Source of the DNA: Rheinheimera pacifica
Lineage (GTDB): Bacteria; Pseudomonadota; Gammaproteobacteria; Enterobacterales; Alteromonadaceae
NCBI RefSeq assembly: GCF_900108485.1
Contig: NZ_FNXF01000006.1
Location: 1 to 64,000, forward strand
Reading direction: 5' to 3'
DNA: 64,000 nucleotides
The position numbers and the translations under genes are program-made. Under the pieces are notes generated by a model. The model made no database searches. It had not been told where the DNA came from and was given only the letters and a program-made list of their open reading frames with translations. This document shows positions 1-7,709 of the stretch, in pieces. Every line of letters begins with the position of its first letter. Position 1 is the stretch's first letter.

Positions 1-1
1 G

Positions 2-295
2 ATTAAATCCTGGCGCAACAAATGGCAAACGCTATCAGCCTATTTTAAATACCCTGACTACGTCAGAACGGCTATCTACACCACCAATGCCGTGGAAGCC
101 GTGCATCGCCAGTTCCGTAAACTGACCAAAACCAAGGGCGGATTCGCCAATGAAAACAGTTTGCTTAAGCTGCTTTATGCCGGTATCTTGCAGGCATCTG
201 AGCGTTGGACACACCCGGTGCAAAACTGGAATCTGACGCTGTCACAGCTGTCGATACACTTCGAGGGGCGCTTAGACGCTCATATCGACCTGTGA
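2..295 (+). CDS. IS256-family (Mutator-type) transposase, C-terminal part, cut by window edge
   Basis: The reading frame is open from the window start to a TGA at 293-295 and gives about 97 residues. It contains the TTNAVE-x-x-HRQFRKLTKTKG block, typical of the C-terminal end of IS256/Mutator DDE transposases, including the conserved Glu of the triad. This family moves DNA by cut or copy and paste using short terminal inverted repeats. The N-terminal two thirds lies outside the window. A GTG at 92 is only an internal codon. Completeness of the element cannot be judged here. Confidence 0.9.
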   Translation: MKSWRNKWQTLSAYFKYPDYVRTAIYTTNAVEAVHRQFRKLTKTKGGFANENSLLKLLYAGILQASERWTHPVQNWNLTLSQLSIHFEGRLDAHIDL

Positions 296-325
296 CCAAG
301 CTGACACAGAATATTGAACACCCTC
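296..325. repeat. Probable right terminal inverted repeat of the IS256-type element
   Basis: Immediately after the transposase stop the minus strand reads GAGGGTGTTCAATATTCTGT, then GTCAGCTTGGTCA. This GGGTGTTCA...TTCTGTGTCA layout is what I expect for IS256-group ends. The outer boundary near 325 is inferred, because the other end of the element and any target duplication are outside the window. Confidence 0.55.
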
Positions 326-413
326 ATTAAGTGCTGTTCTTGTTGGCTTGCCTGCAGTTGGCGCGGTTGTGATTGGGGCTATTCCTGCTGCGGTGGAAGC
401 TTACGATGGGTAA
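326..413 (+). pseudogene. C-terminal remnant of an unknown gene interrupted by the IS
   Basis: Directly beyond the IS end a frame is open from about 327 and stops at TAA 411-413. It encodes a small Gly/Ala/Val-rich hydrophobic tail reading AVLVGLPAVGAVVIGAIPAA, then VEAYDG. It has no start of its own and begins at the IS boundary, so I read it as the tail of a gene broken by the insertion. The hydrophobic stretch would make one membrane segment. The family is not recognised, and a chance open frame is possible at this length. Confidence 0.4.
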
Positions 414-481
414 AACTGACCCACTCACACATTCCCGCACTTTTCCGCGGTGCAAAACTTTCGCCAAAGTATGAAAGTCCT

Positions 482-847
482 GTGAGCCCTAAGAGATATA
501 TCGTTGTCAGCTCACATAAGAGTGAGTTTCCTAAGCCAATAACCATTAAAAAAGGTGATCCTCTGCTTGTTGGTGAAGAATACAAAGGTGCTGAAGGCTG
601 GGATAACTGGTACCTGTGCACTACGCCCGGCCAAGAGCCTGGTTGGGTTCCTGGTCAGATTATCGGGCGCTGCGAAAACTCACATGGTAAAGCACTTGAT
701 GATTACACGGCAAAAGAGCTAAATGTGCAGGAAGGAGAGCTGCTGACTGGTTCTAGGGTTTTAAATGGCTGGCTATGGTGTGAAAAAATGGTTAGTACAG
801 ATTTTGGCTGGGTGCCATTAGAGAATGTTAAAGAGGTCGCGCAGTAG
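482..847 (+). CDS. Tandem variant SH3-domain protein
   Basis: This small cytoplasmic protein of about 121 residues has two consecutive variant SH3 units. Each has a GD/GE turn, a Trp-rich middle and a GWVP ending: GWVPGQII at about 628-655 and GWVPLENV at about 808-831. Proteins of this family are usually about 115-130 residues, and their ligand is not known. The open frame extends back to a TTG at 314 inside the IS end, but the intervening residues look like non-coding sequence. I therefore prefer the GTG at 482, just before the first SH3 strand. No clear Shine-Dalgarno supports it, and the native start may have been altered by the nearby insertion. Confidence 0.65.
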   Translation: MSPKRYIVVSSHKSEFPKPITIKKGDPLLVGEEYKGAEGWDNWYLCTTPGQEPGWVPGQIIGRCENSHGKALDDYTAKELNVQEGELLTGSRVLNGWLWCEKMVSTDFGWVPLENVKEVAQ

Positions 848-968
848 TAACCATGGCTATGTGTACGCAGGTGGTGAAAACGTAAAAAAGTAATGAAGTA
901 AGTAAATAATACTGGCGGGCTGCGTGGTTAATCTCAACTATGATATAGGTTTCAGGAACGGAGGAACT

Positions 969-2036
969 ATGCTTAATAGCCACTTAGTTGTTAATAATGC
1001 ACGTACACCTTTTCGTTATCTATGGCTGGCTCTCTGGGCGTTGCTGCCCTTTGCTGCGTCTGCAGATGCTGGCAAGAAGGCGCTTAACAGCCCGCAGCCT
1101 GTAACGGCCCAAGCGCAGTGGCAAACGCAAAAAACTCAGGGAACACCTGCTGCCCGCCATGAAAATGGCTTTGTTGCTGTGGCCGGGCGCTTGTTTTTGC
1201 TGGGCGGGCGGGGCGAGCGGCCTTTAGATATTTTCGATCCGGCTACCGGTCAATGGCAGCAAGGAGCAAAACCACCGGTTGAGCTGCACCATATGCAAGC
1301 TGTGGCCTATGATGACAAATTGTATGTATTAGGCGCCTTAACCGGTGGTTTCCCGGAAGAAAAATCTATTGCCAATATACTGATTTACAACCCGGCTACT
1401 GATACCTGGCAAACCGGGCCCGAGATCCCGGCGCACCGGCAGCGCGGTGGCAGTGGCGTGGTAGTGCATAGCGGGCTTATTTATCTTATTGGCGGTAATA
1501 ACCGCGGCCATATGAGCGGTTTTGTGGCTTGGCTGGATGTGTTTAACCCGGCAACCGGGCAGTGGACAGAGCTGGCCGACGCGCCACATGCCCGCGATCA
1601 TTTTCATGCCGCTGTTATCAATGATCAAATCTATGCGGCGGCGGGGCGCATGTCATCACATGATACCGGCGAGACGATGTCACTGACCGTTTCTGCGGTG
1701 GATGTTTATGATATTAAAACCCAGCGCTGGCATACGCTGGATACGCCGCTACCCACACCAAGGGCTGGCACTGCTGCGGCGGTAGTGCAGGGGCAGTTGG
1801 TGATTATCGGTGGTGAAAGCCTGCGCCAGGTAAGCGCGCATAATGAAGTTGAAGCCTATAATCCGGCGACGCAGCAATGGCAAAAGTGGCCAGCTTTACC
1901 ATCAGGACGGCATGGCACCCAGGCAACTTTACATAACGGCGCATTGTATATTGCAGCCGGTAGTGGCAACCGCGGTGGTGGGCCGGAATTGAATGATTTA
2001 CTGGTGTTAGCTGTAACGGATGATATAACGCCTTAG
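969..2036 (+). CDS. Secreted kelch-repeat beta-propeller protein
   Basis: A 355-residue protein starting at ATG 969, preceded by GGAGG at 960-964. An upstream start at 924 lacks this signal. The N-terminus has a long n-region and a hydrophobic core ending in AASADA, consistent with Sec export. The rest is at least five kelch blades, seen as repeated GG doublets plus Y-NPAT-WQ and F-PATGQW motifs spaced about 50 residues. The fold is a beta-propeller that normally binds proteins or sugars. No catalytic domain is visible. It stands alone between the IS region and a small periplasmic gene, and the ligand cannot be inferred. Confidence 0.8.
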   Translation: MLNSHLVVNNARTPFRYLWLALWALLPFAASADAGKKALNSPQPVTAQAQWQTQKTQGTPAARHENGFVAVAGRLFLLGGRGERPLDIFDPATGQWQQGAKPPVELHHMQAVAYDDKLYVLGALTGGFPEEKSIANILIYNPATDTWQTGPEIPAHRQRGGSGVVVHSGLIYLIGGNNRGHMSGFVAWLDVFNPATGQWTELADAPHARDHFHAAVINDQIYAAAGRMSSHDTGETMSLTVSAVDVYDIKTQRWHTLDTPLPTPRAGTAAAVVQGQLVIIGGESLRQVSAHNEVEAYNPATQQWQKWPALPSGRHGTQATLHNGALYIAAGSGNRGGGPELNDLLVLAVTDDITP

Positions 2037-2100
2037 GTCGGTAAAAGGAGCGGTAAAAAGTTTGGTAAAAGTGCGGCAAAAGCGGCTGTGCTGTGCTGCC

Positions 2101-2142
2101 GGTAACAATACCACTGCCGGTATTGCAGGCCGCTGCTTTTTA
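2101..2142 (+). terminator. Possible terminator after the kelch gene
   Basis: CAATACC at 2106-2112 and GGTATTG at 2119-2125 form a 7-bp stem with a 6-nt loop, about 70 bases past the kelch stop. The T-rich run at 2137-2141 is some distance from the stem, so this is a weak call. Confidence 0.35.
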
Positions 2143-2217
2143 GCTTGTTAACATTGCAAAAACGCCACTTTCTGTTTAGATTGAATAGCAATGAAAGTGG
2201 AATAACAGGAAGTCATA

Positions 2218-2610
2218 ATGAAAAAATGGGTGAGCGCCGCTATTGTTGCGGTGGCAATGTCAACAACCGCCGCTGCTAATGCACAAGATTATAAACTGAT
2301 AACCGTGGCCGGTTATTTAAACTTTTATCTGTTAAACCTGAATGCTTGTCAGGATTTTCATCCGCCGGTGCGCCAGAGTGCTTATGATGCCGAAAAGACG
2401 TTGTATCCTCATCTGGATAAACTGTACGGCAAAATGGGGGGCGCTGAAGGTGCTAACCAGAAAATGATCGCTGATATTGTCATGAAGCGCCGTGCCATGC
2501 TAAACGGCCAGATCGCAGACGGTGATTTTACCGTGGAGCATTGTCAGGCTATTGTAAAAATTCTGACAGAGGATGGTTTGGACAAAACCCTGCTCAGTGC
2601 ACTGGAATAA
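2218..2610 (+). CDS. Small periplasmic protein of unknown function
   Basis: 130 residues with a clear signal peptide: a KK start, a hydrophobic core and an ANA-QD cleavage site near residue 22. The mature part is helical and has two cysteines (in NACQD and EHCQA), which could form a disulfide. An AGGA sequence lies about 8 bases before the ATG. I do not recognise a family. It is followed by a strong terminator and so is probably transcribed alone. Confidence 0.65.
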   Translation: MKKWVSAAIVAVAMSTTAAANAQDYKLITVAGYLNFYLLNLNACQDFHPPVRQSAYDAEKTLYPHLDKLYGKMGGAEGANQKMIADIVMKRRAMLNGQIADGDFTVEHCQAIVKILTEDGLDKTLLSALE

Positions 2611-2620
2611 TATATTTGCC

Positions 2621-2652
2621 ACCGCCAGCATGATGCTGGCGGTTTCATTTTG
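2621..2652 (+). terminator. Rho-independent terminator
   Basis: ACCGCCAGCA at 2621-2630 pairs with TGCTGGCGGT at 2634-2643 across a 3-nt loop, followed by TTCATTTTG. It ends the upstream small gene and sits just before the cobalamin operon promoter. Confidence 0.75.
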
Positions 2653-2679
2653 ATTGCCCCTCGTCAGATCTGCTACACT
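2650..2679 (+). promoter_or_regulatory. Candidate promoter of the cobalamin transport operon
   Basis: TTGATT at 2650-2655 and TACACT at 2674-2679 are separated by 18 bases and end just upstream of the riboswitch. Both hexamers match the sigma-70 consensus at most positions. This is inferred from sequence only. Confidence 0.45.
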
Positions 2680-2682
2680 GCG

Positions 2683-2838
2683 CCTGCTTTGGTGCGGGAT
2701 AACTCCCGCTGAAAAGGGAAGTGGGTGTAAAGCCCGCACTGTACCCGCAACTGTAATAAGCGCTGCAATCAAATGCCACTGGTAATACTCCGGGAAGGCG
2801 GTTGTGGGTTACCGCTTTAAGTCAGGAGACCTGCCTTA
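2683..2838 (+). ncRNA. Cobalamin (AdoCbl) riboswitch
   Basis: The leader has the conserved cobalamin riboswitch elements in order: AAAAGGGAA, ACCCGCAACTGTAA, TGCCACTGG, CCGGGAAGGC, and the B12 box AAGTCAGGAGACCTGCC at 2819-2835. This class turns down expression when adenosylcobalamin is plentiful. It precedes a complete B12 uptake and adenosylation operon. No strong terminator follows it, so control may be translational. TGGCAA at 2879-2884 could pair with TTGCCA at 2916-2921, next to the AGGAG of btuD. Confidence 0.95.
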
Positions 2839-2928
2839 GCTTAATGTCTTTTTACCTGCGTGCGGGAATTCACAGCAGTGGCAACTTACTGTTTTCAGCA
2901 AGTTGGCTGCTGCTATTGCCAGGAGTCA

Positions 2929-3711
2929 GTGTTGCTTGAACTTTCAGCAGTGTGTTTGCGCTTTGGTGCAAAACAGGTTCTGCATAACATCAGTTTCTCA
3001 CTGCAAAAAGGTGAGTTTATTGGCATTATCGGCCCTAACGGCGCTGGTAAAAGCTCATTATTGCGGCTGATCCAGGGCGCACTTAGTGCCCAAAGCGGGC
3101 AAATTTTGTTAAAGCAGCGGCAGCTCTCCAGCTTTGCTACAGCAGAGCTTGCCAGAACCCTGGCCGTAGTAAGCCAGACAGCCGCTCCGCTGTTCGCTCT
3201 GACAGTAGAGCAAGTGGCCAGCATGGGGCTATTGCCACACAAAAGCTGGTTTGAACTGAACAGCAGCTATGACAGTGCCCAGGTTAGGCTGGCGCTGCAA
3301 AAGGTAGGGCTTGCTGGCAAGTACTCAGACGTGGTTGACACCTTATCCGGTGGTGAAATACAGCGGCTGTATATTGCCAGAGCGCTGGTGCAGCAACCTT
3401 CATTATTACTGCTGGACGAGCCGACCAATCATCTAGATGTGCAGTACCAGCATCAGATACTACAACTGGTAAAAGCGCTGGGCATACCGCTGCTGGCGTG
3501 CCTGCACGATTTAAACCTGGCTGCCATGTATTGTGACAAGCTGCTGTTATTAAACCAGGGCGAACAGGTGGCATTTGGTTCACCCGCTGAGGTATTGCAA
3601 CCGCAATTAATGCAACAGGTATTTGGCCTGCCGTGCGAGATAGCGCTGCACCCGCGTTTGCATAAACTACAAGTTACCTTTATGCCAGCTTCTTTGGAGC
3701 CTGTATGTTAA
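2929..3711 (+). CDS. btuD: Vitamin B12 ABC transporter, ATP-binding protein
   Basis: A 260-residue ABC ATPase of the iron-siderophore/B12 group. It carries Walker A GPNGAGKSS, signature LSGGE and Walker B LLLLDEPT, followed by the H-loop His in CLHDLN. It would drive the BtuC permease. I place the start at GTG 2929 (or TTG 2932), just after AGGAG at 2921-2925. The longer frame from 2860 adds a Cys-rich non-homologous stretch running into the riboswitch expression region. The stop overlaps btuC by 7 bases. The assignment to B12 rather than iron rests on the riboswitch and on the downstream cobO and btuF. Confidence 0.85.
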   Translation: MLLELSAVCLRFGAKQVLHNISFSLQKGEFIGIIGPNGAGKSSLLRLIQGALSAQSGQILLKQRQLSSFATAELARTLAVVSQTAAPLFALTVEQVASMGLLPHKSWFELNSSYDSAQVRLALQKVGLAGKYSDVVDTLSGGEIQRLYIARALVQQPSLLLLDEPTNHLDVQYQHQILQLVKALGIPLLACLHDLNLAAMYCDKLLLLNQGEQVAFGSPAEVLQPQLMQQVFGLPCEIALHPRLHKLQVTFMPASLEPVC

Positions 3712-4697
3712 AACGGCATTATTCGCTGGCAATGTCTGTTGCCTTACTATTGCTGTTGTTTAGCATGCTGCTGAGTCTGACACTGGGCAGTGCCAGCCTA
3801 ACCCTGGCGGATATTGTCAGTGTATTGTTTGGCAGGCCAAGTGTTTCGCCACTGGCCGAAACCATTGTCTGGCAAATTCGCTTGCCGCGGTTAGTCTGTG
3901 CTGTGCTGGTAGGCGCCGGGCTTGCGGTGTCTGGTGCAGTGCTGCAAAATGCCAGCCGTAATCCGCTGGCTGATCCTTACTTATTTGGCTTAATGGCCGG
4001 TGCCGGTTTGGGCGCTACCCTGGTTAGCGTAGTGCTGCCGCCACAGCTGATCAGCCTGGCGCTGGGCGCCTTTGCCGGGGCTTTATTTGCTGTTGCCCTG
4101 GTGTTTGCCGTGTGTGCCGGGCAACACTGGCGTAAAGTTGAAATTACCCTGCTGGCTGGGGTTGCGGTGTCGTTTATGTTAAGTGCCATCAGCAGTTTTA
4201 TTTTGTACTTTGCCGAGCCTTTTGCCGCTAACCGGGTGATATTCTGGTTAATGGGCAGTTTAAACCGCACCGACTGGTACAGTGTAATGTTACTGGCGCC
4301 GGTTGTCGTGCTGGTACTACTGCTGGCATTGGCACTGCGCCGTCAACTGGATGCTCTGCTGCTAAGTGATGAAAGCGCCCGTACACTGGGGGTTAATACC
4401 GGGCGGTTGCGGCTGATATTACTGCTGGCGACAGCATTACTGACGGCCTGTATTGTGTCGCAATGCGGCGGTATTGCTTTTGTTGGCCTGATGATCCCAC
4501 ATATAGTACGGCATTTTTTTGGGGTGACTTCCGCCAGGCTGCTACTGGGTTGTGCGGTAGTGGGAGCGCTGTTTATGATCTGGGTAGATAACCTGGCCCG
4601 TACCGTGCTGCCGCAACAGGAAATTCCGCTGGGGGTTATTACCTCGTTAGTGGGTAGTGTGTTCTTTTTACTTATTATGCGCCGGCAACGGCTATAG
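3705..4697 (+). CDS. btuC: Vitamin B12 ABC transporter, permease (FecCD family)
   Basis: A 330-residue polytopic inner-membrane protein with about ten hydrophobic segments. It has the hallmark FecCD features: the R-L-P-R-L coupling region near residue 65, SGAVLQNASRNPLADP, and GGIAFVGLMIPH. It forms the membrane channel of the BtuCDF importer. Translation is probably coupled to btuD through the 7-base overlap. Length and motifs are standard for the family. Confidence 0.87.
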   Translation: MLKRHYSLAMSVALLLLLFSMLLSLTLGSASLTLADIVSVLFGRPSVSPLAETIVWQIRLPRLVCAVLVGAGLAVSGAVLQNASRNPLADPYLFGLMAGAGLGATLVSVVLPPQLISLALGAFAGALFAVALVFAVCAGQHWRKVEITLLAGVAVSFMLSAISSFILYFAEPFAANRVIFWLMGSLNRTDWYSVMLLAPVVVLVLLLALALRRQLDALLLSDESARTLGVNTGRLRLILLLATALLTACIVSQCGGIAFVGLMIPHIVRHFFGVTSARLLLGCAVVGALFMIWVDNLARTVLPQQEIPLGVITSLVGSVFFLLIMRRQRL

Positions 4698-4706
4698 CGA
4701 TGTGTA

Positions 4707-5312
4707 ATGGCAACAGATGAACTTAAACAACAGCGCCACCGCGAGCGTCAGCAACGGCTGAAAGCACAGGTTGATAGTGCAGTAGCAGCGGCAACTGATG
4801 AAAAAGGTTTGTTACTGGTGATCACTGGTAACGGCAAAGGTAAATCTACCTCTGGCTTTGGTACCGTGGCCCGTGCTGTTGGCCATGGTTACACCGCCGC
4901 CGTAGTGCAATTTATAAAAGGCAGCTGGGATTGCGGCGAGCGCAACTTGCTACAGCAACATGGTGTACAGTTTGCGGTAATGGCCACCGGTTTTACCTGG
5001 GATACTCAGGATAAAGCCGCCGATATTGCCGCTGCCGGGCAGGTATGGCAGCAGGCTGAGCAGTTTTTAGCCGATCTTGCCATAGATGTGGTGCTGCTGG
5101 ACGAGCTGACGTATATGTTAAGTTATCATTATCTGCCGCTGGAACGTATCGAACAGGCATTACTGCAACGCCCGGCAACACAACATGTGGTGATTACCGG
5201 CCGTGCCTGCCACCGGCGCTTAATTGAACTTGCTGATACTGTTAGCGAAGTACAGAATGTAAAACATGCGTTTGATCATGGCATTAAAGCGCAGCGGGGG
5301 ATTGACTGGTGA
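4707..5312 (+). CDS. cobO: Cob(I)yrinic acid a,c-diamide / corrinoid adenosyltransferase
   Basis: 201 residues of the CobO/BtuR/CobA family. It has the P-loop GNGKGKSTS near residue 42 and the family C-terminus (K-AQ-RGIDW). The enzyme transfers the adenosyl group of ATP to the reduced cobalt of incoming corrinoids. It converts imported B12 to the coenzyme sensed by the upstream riboswitch, which closes a feedback loop. It lies 9 bases after btuC and overlaps btuF by 4 bases. Confidence 0.9.
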   Translation: MATDELKQQRHRERQQRLKAQVDSAVAAATDEKGLLLVITGNGKGKSTSGFGTVARAVGHGYTAAVVQFIKGSWDCGERNLLQQHGVQFAVMATGFTWDTQDKAADIAAAGQVWQQAEQFLADLAIDVVLLDELTYMLSYHYLPLERIEQALLQRPATQHVVITGRACHRRLIELADTVSEVQNVKHAFDHGIKAQRGIDW

Positions 5313-6133
5313 ACCTACGGTATTGGCCATTATTACTCTTGCTCGTCGGATTGCAGGTATTACCGGCACAGGCTAAACCGCAGCGCATTATTGCACTGGC
5401 ACCGCATATTACCGAGCTATTGTTTGCCGTTGGCGCCGGTGAGCAGGTTGTGGCCGTAAGTGATTACAGTGATTACCCTATAGCAGCACAAGCGTTACCA
5501 CGTATTGCCAGTTACGCCAGTATTAATTTTGAGGCTGTACTGGCACTGCAACCTGATTTAGTTATTGCCTGGCGTAGCGGTAATCCGGCTGCTGATATTG
5601 CCCGCTTGCAGCAGCTCGGCATTAAAGTGGCGTTTTCTGATCCATTAACGCTGGATGATATAGGCGCAGAGCTGCGGCTAATCGGCCAGCTTAGCGGTTA
5701 TCCGGAGCAGGGCGAACAACAAGCGCTGCAGTTTGAACAACAATTGGCGCAACTGCGCCAGCAATATCAGCATAAAAAACCGGTAACAGCTTTTTTTGCT
5801 ATGGGCACAGCACCTCTTAGCACTATTGCTAACCAGGCCTGGCCACAGCAAATACTGCAGTTATGCGCGGTTAATAATCCGTTTGCCAGCAGCAAAGGTG
5901 ACTATCCTCAGGTAGGTATTGAACAGGTGATCCAGGCCCAGCCTGAGGTGATTATTCAGCCGGTGGCAGAAAAAGTCCTTGCCGATTTCTCTTACTGGCG
6001 GCCGTTCAGTGCTTTGCCTGCAGTGAAAAAAAACCAGTATTTAAGTGTTAATGCCGATTTTATTTACCGCACCACGCCCCGCACTTTACTCGGTATTACG
6101 CAGTTGTGTCAGGGCGTGGATGCTTATCGCTAA
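5309..6133 (+). CDS. btuF: Periplasmic cobalamin-binding protein
   Basis: 274 residues, GTG start overlapping the cobO stop (GTGA). A signal peptide ends near PAQA (about residue 22). The body is a class III helical-backbone binding protein with the family start RIIALAPHITELLFAVGAG and a conserved Y-S-Y-P region. It delivers B12 to BtuCD. It is the last gene of the operon and is convergent with the MAPEG gene 8 bases away. No TonB-dependent receptor (BtuB) is present nearby, so outer-membrane uptake must be encoded elsewhere. Confidence 0.87.
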   Translation: MNLRYWPLLLLLVGLQVLPAQAKPQRIIALAPHITELLFAVGAGEQVVAVSDYSDYPIAAQALPRIASYASINFEAVLALQPDLVIAWRSGNPAADIARLQQLGIKVAFSDPLTLDDIGAELRLIGQLSGYPEQGEQQALQFEQQLAQLRQQYQHKKPVTAFFAMGTAPLSTIANQAWPQQILQLCAVNNPFASSKGDYPQVGIEQVIQAQPEVIIQPVAEKVLADFSYWRPFSALPAVKKNQYLSVNADFIYRTTPRTLLGITQLCQGVDAYR

Positions 6134-6141
6134 GGTGCAAA

Positions 6142-6534
6142 TTACCCCAATACCGCCCGTCCTGCGATGCTAAACGCCAGTATCATACCTATTGCCCATA
6201 CTGTTGATCTGATGGTGGCGTAGTCCAGCCAGTAGCAAACTAAGTAGGCTACGCGGCTTGCAACAAATAACCAGCCCAGCGTTACAGTGGTGCTATCGGC
6301 GGTGCCGGTGGCAACCACTATGATGATGGCTGCAGCGTATATGACCAGAGCTTCAAAACTATTGTAGTGCGCGGCGTTGGCGCGCTGGCCAAAGCCTTTT
6401 AATGCAGCCTGCTGTGCTCTGGGGTTGTGATTGTCGTAGCCACCGGATTTTTGCATAGCAAAGGCCAGCGGGGCTTTAGCCAGATAAGGCAATAACATGG
6501 TAATAAACAGGCTAAGCAATAATGAGTCGAGCAT
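6142..6534 (-). CDS. MAPEG-family membrane protein
   Basis: 130 residues with four hydrophobic segments and the MAPEG pattern: a G-x-x-x-N-NPRAQQ loop, then QRANAAHYNSFEA in the helix 1-2 region. MAPEG proteins are trimeric membrane enzymes of glutathione and lipid-peroxide metabolism in eukaryotes. Bacterial members of this YecN-like subgroup are largely uncharacterised. It is transcribed alone toward btuF. Confidence 0.8.
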   Translation of the reverse strand: MLDSLLLSLFITMLLPYLAKAPLAFAMQKSGGYDNHNPRAQQAALKGFGQRANAAHYNSFEALVIYAAAIIIVVATGTADSTTVTLGWLFVASRVAYLVCYWLDYATIRSTVWAIGMILAFSIAGRAVLG

Positions 6535-6579
6535 AACTAACCTCTTGGTTGATGCAGTGCAGACAGAAAATGGATTAAC

Positions 6580-6602
6580 AAAAGGCAGCCAGTTGGCTGC
6601 CT
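6580..6602 (-). terminator. Terminator of the rhomboid gene
   Basis: GGCAGCC at 6584-6590 and GGCTGCC at 6595-6601 form a 7-bp stem with a 4-nt loop. On the minus strand it is followed by TTTT from 6583 leftwards. It lies just after the rhomboid stop at 6611. Confidence 0.7.
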
Positions 6603-6610
6603 TGCTTATT

Positions 6611-7708
6611 TTAGCGCAGTATTCTGGCTTCAGGCCGTTGCAGCAGTTGCAATAGCGGGTTTTGTGCCAGCACCTGTTGTTTTAGCATGGCCCCAACCAC
6701 TATACCTGCAGCCAGGCCGCCTAAGTGCGCCCAGTATGCCACGCTTAAATCTTCTGATAACAAGCCCAAAATATTAAGTGCGGCCCAGATAGCAAAATAC
6801 CAGGCCGGGTTAAGCTTTTTCTGCCAGACAATAAACATAAATGTCAGGCTGGCGTGGCGGAACCACAGCAAGTACATGCCAAAGAGACCGGCAACGGCAC
6901 CACTGGCACCTACCATTAATAAATCACGATCTACCAGGTAGCACATCAGCATTTCTACTAATGCGGCAACGACACCACAGAGCAGATAAACGGCTAGAAA
7001 CTTCCATGGCCCTAAAGCATCTTCCAGGTTGTCGCCGATAATCCACAGAAAATACATATTACCAGCCAGATGTATTAAGCCGCCATGCAAAAACTGATAG
7101 CTGAGCAGGGTCCACCATTGCTGGCCATCCAGTATTGAGATGGAATCCAGCGCGAAATGGTCAAATACCCACTCTGTGCTGGTGTCGTCAAAACCATACA
7201 ACACAAAGATTAGAATATTCAGTGCCAGCAAAGCCCATGTCATCACGGGCGTGCGGTGTGGTTTAATATTGTACTCTTTGGGCATCTGGGTAAAAAACTG
7301 AAACAACCAGCTTTTGGCACACACTTTTTGATTCAGCTGGGCTAACGCTGCCTGTAATTTAGGTGCTGCCAATACCTGTTCTGCTTCATCACCGTCAACC
7401 CATATACCTTTGCAGTGGCCGCATTTATCTACGGTAACCTGGTAGTCTTTTAGCAGGTGAAATTGTTGCATGCTCTGATTGCAACGATGGCAGTGGTACT
7501 GATGTTGCTCCAGCTTTTCACCAAAGCTTTGTTTTATGCAGTATGGATCAGTCAGCTCACTGCTGTGTGCTATAGCGTCGCTTAATTCTCTATCGTCAAA
7601 CCAGAGGCCATTACAACGCTGGCAACAGTCAACCTGCTGGCCATGCAGTTCTATAGTTTGCAGAGTTTGGTCTTTGCAGCACGGGCAATATAGTTGCGGT
7701 TTGGTCAT
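6611..7708 (-). CDS. Rhomboid-family intramembrane serine protease with N-terminal zinc ribbons
   Basis: 365 residues. Residues 1-110 hold two zf-TFIIB-type zinc ribbons (Cys at about 8, 11, 29, 32 and 73, 76, 96, 99). From about 150 onward there are six or more membrane helices of a rhomboid. They include HGGLIHLAGN (His 208 and 213, Asn 217), the nucleophile motif GASGA with Ser 269, and the partner His 328 in AHLGG. All catalytic residues are present, so it should cleave single-pass membrane proteins. The ribbons presumably face the cytoplasm and may bind a partner or substrate. It starts one base after the stop of the upstream one-TM gene, so the two are cotranscribed. Confidence 0.88.
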   Translation of the reverse strand: MTKPQLYCPCCKDQTLQTIELHGQQVDCCQRCNGLWFDDRELSDAIAHSSELTDPYCIKQSFGEKLEQHQYHCHRCNQSMQQFHLLKDYQVTVDKCGHCKGIWVDGDEAEQVLAAPKLQAALAQLNQKVCAKSWLFQFFTQMPKEYNIKPHRTPVMTWALLALNILIFVLYGFDDTSTEWVFDHFALDSISILDGQQWWTLLSYQFLHGGLIHLAGNMYFLWIIGDNLEDALGPWKFLAVYLLCGVVAALVEMLMCYLVDRDLLMVGASGAVAGLFGMYLLWFRHASLTFMFIVWQKKLNPAWYFAIWAALNILGLLSEDLSVAYWAHLGGLAAGIVVGAMLKQQVLAQNPLLQLLQRPEARILR

Positions 7709-7709
7709 C

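Noticed and set aside
314-481. N-terminal extension of the SH3 protein from TTG 314
   Set aside because: It starts inside the IS terminal repeat, is Cys/Trp-rich without homology, and competes with a better hydrophobic remnant frame ending at 411-413.
2860-2928. Longer N-terminus for btuD
   Set aside because: It lacks homology to ABC ATPases and runs from just after the riboswitch; AGGAG at 2921-2925 fits the start at 2929 or 2932.
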